From: CBIHON01 sp966211965
Lineage (GTDB): Bacteria; Pseudomonadota; Gammaproteobacteria; Burkholderiales; Burkholderiaceae_D
Direction: 5' to 3'
Assembly: GCA_966211965.1 (NCBI GenBank)
Contig: CBIHON010000065.1
Span: forward strand, 1-19,185
DNA: 19,185 nucleotides
Under the pieces are notes generated by a model, which saw nothing but the letters and a program-made list of their open reading frames with translations, was not told where the DNA came from and did not search any database. Position 1 is the stretch's first letter. Each line of letters begins with the position of its first letter. This document shows positions 1 through 7,400 of the stretch, piece by piece. Position numbers and translations under genes: made by a program.

Positions 1-56
1 GGTGATTAGACTTGTTCGGACTTCAATAAAATCTCATTTTCAAACAGGCTGTAAGT

Positions 57-162
57 GCTTGAATTGTTGGACAATGCTGGCACATGGCAGGCCGAAACAG
101 AGGACTTAAAATTCGCCGCTTACCTGAAAAGGGGCGTACGTTCGATTCCGGTCTCGGGCACC
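57..162 (+). pseudogene. decayed tRNA-Leu(UAA)-like sequence
   Basis: The 3' part (141-162) reads as a T-loop (TTCGATT), T-stem 3' strand, acceptor 3' strand (153-159), discriminator A160 and CC, then C where CCA would need A. The acceptor 5' strand at 57-63 (GCTTGAA) pairs with 153-159 in six of seven positions, counting two G-U pairs. An anticodon-like loop CTTAAAA, with anticodon UAA, sits inside an imperfect stem near 100-115. A CCT-GAAA-AGG hairpin at 123-132 resembles the long variable arm of class II leucine tRNAs. It looks non-functional: the T-stem 5' strand (136-140) pairs poorly, about 16-20 extra bases lie between the D region and the anticodon arm, and the total is about 106 nt rather than 85-88. 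The assignment comes from pattern reading, not a covariance-model search. Confidence 0.5.
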
Positions 163-168
163 CTCTCC

Positions 169-435
169 CTATGCTATGAAAACAACGTGAACTTCACGCT
201 TTTTCATGTCTCTCTTTTTATTCCATCCGTTCAGGAAGCGCCCGTACGCGGCAGCGGGTTCTTGGAGAAAGAAGTCGGTACGCAAGCCAAGCTGCAAACC
301 GCAGAAGAACTCGGGTATGGCCGCATACAAATTTCCAGTACCTACCATAGACGGCGGTCAGGAACCCGACAGCCACTGATAAATCCAGCCTGGAACATAC
401 GGGGCATTGGCCAGTGCGAACAAGGAAGTCACCAT
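169..435 (-). pseudogene. broken reading frame of unknown origin
   Basis: On the minus strand an ATG at 435 opens a frame that looks protein-like (for example ANAPYVPGWIYQWLSG). It hits an in-frame TGA at 360-358, then continues in the same frame for 62 codons (including AAIPEFFCGLQLGLRTDF and YGRFLNGWNKK) to a TAG at 171-169. Aromatic and hydrophobic residues are spaced as in a folded protein on both sides of the stop, which suggests a nonsense-mutated remnant. I do not recognise the family. It lies against the tRNA-like remnant, in a stretch that appears to be decaying. It could equally be chance open frame. Confidence 0.22.
176..207 (+). terminator. inverted repeat with T-run downstream of the tRNA remnant
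   Basis: The arms ATGAAAA (176-182) and CGTGA (186-190) pair with TCACG (194-198) and TTTTCAT (201-207) around a 3-nt loop. The T-run at 200-204 follows the GC-containing inner stem. The position, 14 bp after the tRNA-like remnant, fits an old intrinsic terminator. The inner stem is only 5 bp, so activity is uncertain. Confidence 0.3.
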
Positions 436-505
436 GGTAATGAAGATTACTATTTATATCCATCCTCAAGCATGGTGATCCGGTTGGGGGCGAGACAAAT
501 ATTTA

Positions 506-534
506 TTAAAAAAACCATAACAATTGCCTATAAT
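506..534 (+). promoter_or_regulatory. candidate sigma-70 promoter for the 660-938 gene
   Basis: A perfect TATAAT lies at 529-534 inside an AT-rich tract (about 495-550). TTAAAA at 506-511, 17 bp upstream, is a weak -35 match. Transcription would start near 541, leaving a leader of about 120 nt before the ATG at 660. Apart from this signal, 436-659 holds no feature I can support. Confidence 0.35.
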
Positions 535-659
535 GTTGCTTTTTTGAGTTGCTAAAATTGCTGTTGTTATGCAGCTTTTTCTCTGACCGGTTGGACGATT
601 TTGGGATGGTCGGCTCGCCATGCTTCTCATTCCCGTAACGATTTACATAGGACACCCTG

Positions 660-938
660 ATGGCCAACAATCTGTTTATTAGCTATGCCTTAAGCGACCC
701 GGAGCGCACGGCGCCTGTCAACGAAACGATCCAGTCATTGGGACCTTGGGCCAAGGTTCATTTGTCCCAATTTTATGTAAGCGCAGGTTTATCTGCGGAA
801 GAGGCCGCGAATCAAATCTGGGCTTCCATGTCTCCGAATGATAAGTTGCTGGTTATCGACGCCGCCAACAACCAGGCTCATTGGTTCAACATGCCCGATG
901 ATGTGGCGCGTCAGATGCGTCACTATTGGTGCGCGTAG
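660..938 (+). CDS. small conserved hypothetical protein (SinR-like annotation family)
   Basis: The product is a 92-residue protein, probably cytosolic, with no signal peptide or membrane segment. It begins MANNLFISYAL and contains LGPWAKVHLSQFYV, a segment LSAEEAANQIW, and MSPNDKLLVIDAANN followed by HWFNMPDDVA. From memory, this pattern (MANNLFISYDL, W-A-K-V-H, D-L-VVDATNN, a late W) belongs to a widespread family of about 90-100 residues, often listed as hypothetical or 'SinR family'; no biochemical role is known to me. The hydrophobic strands suggest a small alpha/beta ferredoxin-like fold, which is inference. AGGA at 649-652, seven bases before the ATG, supports the start. The C-terminus ends close to the family's usual length, so the gene looks intact although the surroundings are decayed. 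A perfect TATAAT lies about 125 bp upstream. Confidence 0.65.
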   Translation: MANNLFISYALSDPERTAPVNETIQSLGPWAKVHLSQFYVSAGLSAEEAANQIWASMSPNDKLLVIDAANNQAHWFNMPDDVARQMRHYWCA

Positions 939-950
939 GGCCAAATCCGT

Positions 951-1211
951 GTATTTTTGCCAGGCTTGCCTGGCACTGTCATTTCCCTGCTCGGCGGCTT
1001 TGCGGTATAGCTGGACTGTCTGCTCGTCGTCGCGCCTCACACCGCGCCCTTTGCGTATAAAACCCCGCAGATTCAATTGTGCGTTGGCGTAGTTTTTGGC
1101 GGCCGATTTGCGCTGCCACTGCAGTGCCGGCGCATCATCTTTCTTAACGCCCAACCCCATCTCATATAAAAGGCCGAGGCCGTATTGCGCCTCTGTTTCG
1201 CCTTTTATGCG
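951..1211 (-). pseudogene. truncated Sel1-like repeat protein remnant
   Basis: The minus strand from 1211 reads as about two Sel1 repeats (SLR, a TPR-like alpha-alpha solenoid). The first contains EAQYGLGLLYEMGLGVKKDD followed by ALQWQRKSA. The second contains ANAQLNLRGFIRKGRGVRR followed by VQLYRKAAEQGNDSA. The frame is closed upstream by TAA at 1214-1212, so the N-terminus, signal peptide and earlier repeats are missing. Sel1 homology stops near 951, and the reading then runs antisense into the neighbouring 660-938 gene. Full Sel1 proteins usually carry many repeats and mediate protein-protein contacts. This copy is probably a non-functional fragment left by rearrangement. An ATG exists at 1160, but no ribosome site or full first repeat supports a real start there. 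Confidence 0.55.
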
Positions 1212-1244
1212 TTAAATAAATGACAGGTGTTTGGCTACGCTTTC

Positions 1245-1397
1245 ATGAAATTATTCGAGTCAAGAGCAGGATATGTCGTGCTGACTACTCTGCTAGGTAG
1301 TGTTTTATTAAGATTGCCGGTCGTACAATTCGCCAAACTAAATCTTTTGGGGCAGAAGCAAGCCTCTATTGATGCGGTTGAGAAAAATACGGCCTGA
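1245..1397 (+). CDS. possible 50-residue membrane peptide
   Basis: An ATG at 1245 opens a 50-codon frame ending in TGA at 1395-1397. The product begins MKLFESRAGY, has one hydrophobic stretch (VVLTTLLGSVLL, residues 11-22) and ends with a polar tail (DAVEKNTA). It could be a single-pass membrane peptide or the remnant of a larger gene. No convincing ribosome site precedes it, which argues against it. It ends 81 bp before the start of the giant secreted gene, so it could also be leader sequence. I do not recognise the family. The rest of 1212-1478 shows nothing clear. Confidence 0.2.
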   Translation: MKLFESRAGYVVLTTLLGSVLLRLPVVQFAKLNLLGQKQASIDAVEKNTA

Positions 1398-1478
1398 AAT
1401 CTCCCTGCGGGTCAGGAAGATCCGGCCCAAAACGCGTCGTCAATGGATCGAGACATCCGTCGTCCGGGAGAGACTTCA

Positions 1479-4400
1479 ATGAATATCAGCTATGCAGTGG
1501 TGCGTTTTTGCACGCGCCTTATGTTTCTTCTCTTGTTTTTTCCTTTGGCGGTGCATGCCGGCAGCGATGCGGTGGCGCTGTATTCGTTTGATGAAGGAGC
1601 GGGAAATGTACTCCGCGACTTGTCCGGCCATGGCAATGCCGGAACATTGACTAATGAGCCGGCTTGGGCCGACGGCAAATACGGCAAGGCATTGTCTTTC
1701 GATGGCACCAAGAAGTACGTCAACATCGCTGACAATGCGTCACTGGCATTTGGCAGCGGCGACTATACGATCTCGGCCTGGGTTTATCCGCGTACGCTCG
1801 ACGGCGTCGCGTTCCTCGGAAAATACGGCAGCACCGGCAACGGTTGGCTTCTTTCATTTTCGCCTTCCGGACGGCTGCAGTTCCAGGCCAACGGCGGCAG
1901 CTCCTATACCGGTGCCGAGCTGGTTAAGATAAACCAATGGATGCATGTAGCCGTGGTCAAGTCCGGCAGCAGCCTCAAGCTCTATCTCAATGCCATCGAT
2001 CGCACCGTCTTCGGCGTGGCTCCTGCATCGGTAGACAATACGGAGCCGCTCCAAATCGGGACCACCGTGCAGCCGCCGTCGGGCGGGTGCTGCCAACTGT
2101 ATGCGAATGCCGTAGTCGACGACGTGCGGATATACCGGCGCGCTTTGACGCAACCGGAAATGCAATCGGATATGGAAACGGTCGTAGCCGACACGGCAGC
2201 GCCCTCCGTGCCGGGCAATCTTGTTGCCAACGTGCTCTCTACGAGCGAGATCCAGCTCGCCTGGTCGGCTTCCATCGATAATCTGGGGGTGGCCGGTTAC
2301 AAGATATTGCGCGATGGAGCACCGCTTGCCAGCGTCGGTACGACTGCTTACAAGGACGGCGGGCTTGCGCCCAATACAGCGTATTCCTATGCCGTTCTGG
2401 CTTACGACGCGGCCGGCAATACTTCTCAAGCGACTCCCGCTGTGCAAGCCAGGACGCAATCCGTGTTCGATTTTTCTCTCTCGAATGGCGGCGCTCGCAG
2501 TGCTGTGGCCGGCTCGTCCGTTACCAACACCGTGACTGCAACGCTGGGCGGCGGCGCAAGCCAGAGCGTTTCATTTACCGCCACCGGGTTGCCTGCCGGC
2601 GCGGCAGCGACATTCAACCCCATAAGCTGTGGGCTTACCTGTGCCGCTACCATCACCTTGAAGACGGCCGGTACAACGCCGCCTGGCACCTATCAGATCA
2701 ATATCGGTGCTACGGCTGGCACGGTCACGCGTTCCACGAGTTTTCTTCTGACGGTTACCGCACCGTCATTCGACTTCACCTTGCAAAATGGCGGCGCGCG
2801 CAGCGTGAGCGCAGGCCAATCCGTTGCCACCACGGTGAGCGCGTCTCTGCTTTCCGGGCTCGCCCAAAGCATTGCGTTCAGCACCACAGGGCTTCCCGCT
2901 GGCGCGAGTGCAAGTTATAGCGCGTCGAGTTGCACACCCGCCTGTACCAGCACGTTGACGGTGCAGACCGGCGGCACGGTAGCGGGCGGCACTTATCCGA
3001 TCGCTGTTGTCGCGACTGGAGGTGGTGTGACGCATGGCACAAGCTTCACCTTGACAGTGACGGCTGCTGCGCCCGGCGGCACTGAGCCAAGCGTTCCGCC
3101 GCTTGATTTCATGCCATCGAATTATGCCGGCAAGCATGTGATCGCGTATGCGAAGGGGGCTAATTCGCCGGATGACTTCATCGGCATCGAAGTCTCGGGC
3201 CAAGTGCCTCTTTTGCTTTCCTTGACGCAGGATCGGCACAATGCGCCGGTGGCGCCGACGACCGAGCAAATCGTGTATCTGGTGGACGGTATTCCTGTCA
3301 GTCCGGTCTTGTCGAGTCCGTTTGCCTTTACCTGGGACAGCACGAAGGTTGCGGACGGCAACCATGTATTGTCGGCCTTGCTGGTGGACGGGCCGTCCGA
3401 TCTCGCTTCGTACAGCGTCGAACCCGCCGTCATCGTGGTCGATAACAATCCTGGCCCTGTTACCGCTGCGCAGCGCGTGCCGTCAATAGGGATCAGCCAT
3501 CAAAGCATGCGCTTGGCCAGTGCGACGCCGGACTGGGTGACTTTCCCGGCCGGCCGGCAACCGCCGCATGGCGCCGCTCATCCTTATCCCTATCAAGCGG
3601 TTCCGCCGGCGCACGCATTGGCAGATCCGGCCAAAGCGCTCGTCCAAGCGAACTGGGTGCTCGAGGCGCTCAACGTCGCGAATACCGGCCTGTATTCAGG
3701 AAGGCCGCGTTATTTCCAGACCAAAGGAGGCCACGTCGTCAGCAAGCAGCACAATACGCAGGCCGGATCGACCTCGGAATTCGCCGCGCCGTTCCTGCGT
3801 CAGCATGGCGGTTTCGACGGTCCGCGCGACGACAATGCCGTCAGCATGTACAGCACCTTCGTGCCGGAGCCGAACGGCCCGAATTGGCTTGGCATCGATT
3901 TGTCCGGCAGGCTGTTCCGCGTTTTTGCTGATGGCGCCGTCGCCACGCTCGCCGGTCCTGTGACAAAACGCGATTTCCTGCCTTATGACATCGTCGATCA
4001 GACTATCAGCGCCGCAACCCGCGACCAGATGCAAATGGAAGTCAAAGGCAATTTTGATGGCGGCCGCTTGTTCAAGCTGTCCACTGATCTGGCGATCGAT
4101 CCGCGTAATGCCAATATCGTGTATGTGGCCGATGCGGGAAATCGACGCATTGCCAAAGTCGATTTGAGTGTCGTTCCGGCACAGGTAAGCACCTTCGCCG
4201 GCAGCGGTATGTCGGGCACGCAGGATGGGCCCAGCGCCGGCGCCACGTTCGTGGAACCCTGGAGCATCGCCATGGCCTCCGACGGAACGCTCTATGTCGC
4301 GGATCGTGGCGGCAATGCCATCCGCAAGATCAGCGCAGACGGCGCCATGGTATCGACCGTCGTCAATGCGGCAAACGGCATCACGGCGCCGTTCGTCATC

Positions 4401-7400
4401 CGCCTGGATTCGCAAGGGAACATCATTCTTGGGGAGAACAAGACCGCCCTGGTCAAACGCATTGCGCCGCTTGCCAAAACGGTGAGCAATGTGGCCACCG
4501 CCTGCGCCTCGGAATGGATGTGGCTCGACGTCGACCGCAAGGCCAATATCGGTCCCAAGGACGACATGCTGGTCATCTGCGGCACCGGCGGCAACGGCAA
4601 CACCGTCATGCTGCGTATCTCTGCGGACGGGACGCGCAACAGCCAGGTGCTCGACGGCAACGGCGGCCGGCAGCAAGGCAACGTGACCTACGTGCAGGAT
4701 GCACACGGCCATTATCCCTGGATCGTGGCAATCGATGACGAAGAAGCACGCATCATGACCGGCGGTTTCGGCGACACGGGATTGCACATGCTGCGCATGT
4801 CGCTGCCGGGCGATGCATCGCTTACCGGTTACGATGGCGCGCTGTATTCGCAGGGGCGCGAAATATTCCGGCGCGGTACGGTGGTCGGTTTTCCTTTTGG
4901 CGCACGGCCTTCCTTTACTTCGCTGTTGGGCGAAACAGGGCATGGTTATCTCGGCCTCAAGAATTTCGACGACTTGATCGGATATACCGATGCCGAACTG
5001 ATCGCCTATATCCAGGCTGGCATGGGTGGGGCCGTACCGCGTCCCGAGATCACCGGCAAGGATATGCGCGCGCTTCTTTACTATGTGCGCAACAACATGC
5101 TTACCGCGATGACGCAATTGCCGGTGCCGATGGCGCTGCCGACGGACAAGACGCCGGCGGTAATCGCCAACGTCACGGTGACGCCGATCGATGCGACGAC
5201 GGCGCGCATCACCTGGACTACCGATGAGCCGACGATCGGCTTTGTCGAGTTCGGGCCGAACCTCGCTTATCACCGCTGGTCGGATATCGAAAGCGGCTAT
5301 GCGACTTCGCACAGCCAACTGCTGAAATTTCTGCCTGCGGGAAAAACCATCCACTTCGCCATTCGCGCAAAGGACGAAGCGGGCAATCAGACATTGACCG
5401 CGGACCGCACGTTTACGGCCTCGGGGAATTCGGTCCCGCTGCCTACCCTGGTCCTGAGCGCCACGCCGGCCAGCATTGCACCCGGCAAGACCGCTACCAT
5501 CGCGTGGACTGCATCCGACGCCAGCGCCTGCAATGCCTCTGGCGCCTGGTCCGGAACGAAAGCCTTGAGCGGGACCATGACGACCGCCGCGCTGAGCGCT
5601 ACTGCGACTTATACTCTCACATGCACGAGCAGCACAGGCTCGGTCGCGAAATCGGTCACGGTGTCGGTCGGTTCCGCGCAAGCGCCGACGCTCACATTGA
5701 CCACGCCTATTCCCGGCGCCACGGTAGCGGGCAATCCCTTGACCGTGACTTACGGCAAGAGCGGCGACCTGAGCGCCGTACATCACGTCAACCTTCAGCT
5801 TGACGCCAATCCCGAAGTGTCGGACACGGATTTTGACGGCGTCTATCAATTTGCGGCCGTCAATCCTGGTGCGCATACCGTGCGCGCTTATCTCGCGACC
5901 GAAGCCAATACCATGGTTGCGGGCACTGCGGCAGTCCAGGTCAGTTTTACGGTCGCAACGGCAACGCTGGAGAAAGTCAGCGCAGTGCGTTCGGGCCTCT
6001 GGAGCGCCGGCACCACATGGAGCAGCGGCAAGCCGCCCTCGGCCTTGTCGGAAGTCAAAATCTCCGGCGCGATCACGGTCGAATACGATCTGCCGTTCAA
6101 CGACAATCCCGCTGCCGAAGCCGCCTCGATCACCATCGACAACGGCGCGGTGCTGCGCTTCTCGCGCACCCAGAGCACCCGCCTCGATCTCGACGGCAGC
6201 CTTAGCATCCTCTCCGGCGGCCTGCTCGACATGGGCTCCCCGCAAAACCCGATTCCCGCCAACCTGAGCGCCTACCTCGGCTTCAACGTCGCCAGCGACC
6301 GGCTCTTCGCCTCGCCCACGGCCGCCAGCCCGCTGCCCACCGACCCGGCCTACCATCCGGAGGACACAGGCCTCTGGATCACCTCCGGCGGCAAGATCAC
6401 CATCAACGGCGCCCCCAAGCCCGCCATCTGGTACCGCCTCGCGCAAACCGCCCCTGCCGGCAGCGCGACGCTCACCCTGTCGGGCACGCCGGCCGGATTC
6501 CGCATCGGCGACAAGGTCGTGCTCACCCCATCGGGCAGCGGCGCCAAGGAAACAGAGGTCCGGACGATTACCGCCATTGCGGGCAACACCCTGACATTGA
6601 ATGCGCCGCTGGCCTACCAGCACGAAGGCCAGCGCTATGCCTTGAATACCCAAACCGGCGTGGCTCGCCCCATCGCCGACAGCGTCGCGCCGGGAACCAA
6701 TGAAACCGCCGTCGAGGTGCGCAGCGAAGTCGGCTTGCTCACGCAAAACGTGGTCGTCGCCTCCAATCTGGTCAAGCAAGGCGACACCAATCACCGTGCC
6801 CACACCATCTTCCTGCACGGCAGCACCGGCACCTTTGCATATGCCGAATTCCGCGATCTCGGTCCGCGCGCCAAGAAAGGACGCTACCCGATCCACCTGC
6901 ACCTGACCGGCGACAGCAGCATCTACGTGGTGCAGGGCGTCTCGGTGTGGAATCAGTTCGAGCCCGGCAACAAATGGGTAGTGCTGCACATGTCGCAGGA
7001 TGCCATCGTCAAGGACAGCGTCGGCTACAACGCCCAGGGCCGCGGCTATTACCTGGAAGATGGCACCGAAGCCAACAACACGGTCGAGAATAATTTGGGC
7101 GTCGGCGTGTACGGTCCCGAAGAAGTGCCGAACACCACCGCCATTGCGGCACTGCAGCAGTTGACGCGGCCCGCCGTGTTCTGGGTACGCATGAACAACA
7201 CGATCAAAAATAACGTGGCGACCGGTGGCGACGTCGATGTATCGGGCTACTGGATCACGCCGGCCATCGTGCCGGGGCCGGCCACCGTATTCGAAGGCAA
7301 CGAGGCGAGGGGCAATGCCTTCGGCCTGTATTTCTCAGGGGGAGAGCAATTTAATCCGACGCTGGGTGGTTCGCGCCTGATCCGTAACGACGTCGCGGTC

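Noticed and set aside
57..162. Functional tRNA gene
   Set aside because: The T-stem does not pair, extra bases lie before the anticodon arm, and the length exceeds the normal range, so it is called a pseudogene.
55..555. 166-codon plus-strand frame
   Set aside because: It runs through the tRNA-like remnant and the candidate promoter, its composition is unlike a protein, and no ribosome site precedes it.
4830..5108. Active cytochrome c domain
   Set aside because: No CxxCH haem-binding motif exists in or near the segment.
3696..6989. 1,097-codon minus-strand frame inside the giant gene
   Set aside because: It is a shadow of the GC-rich coding strand: rich in Arg, Gly and His with no domain signature, and the plus-strand frame is clearly real.
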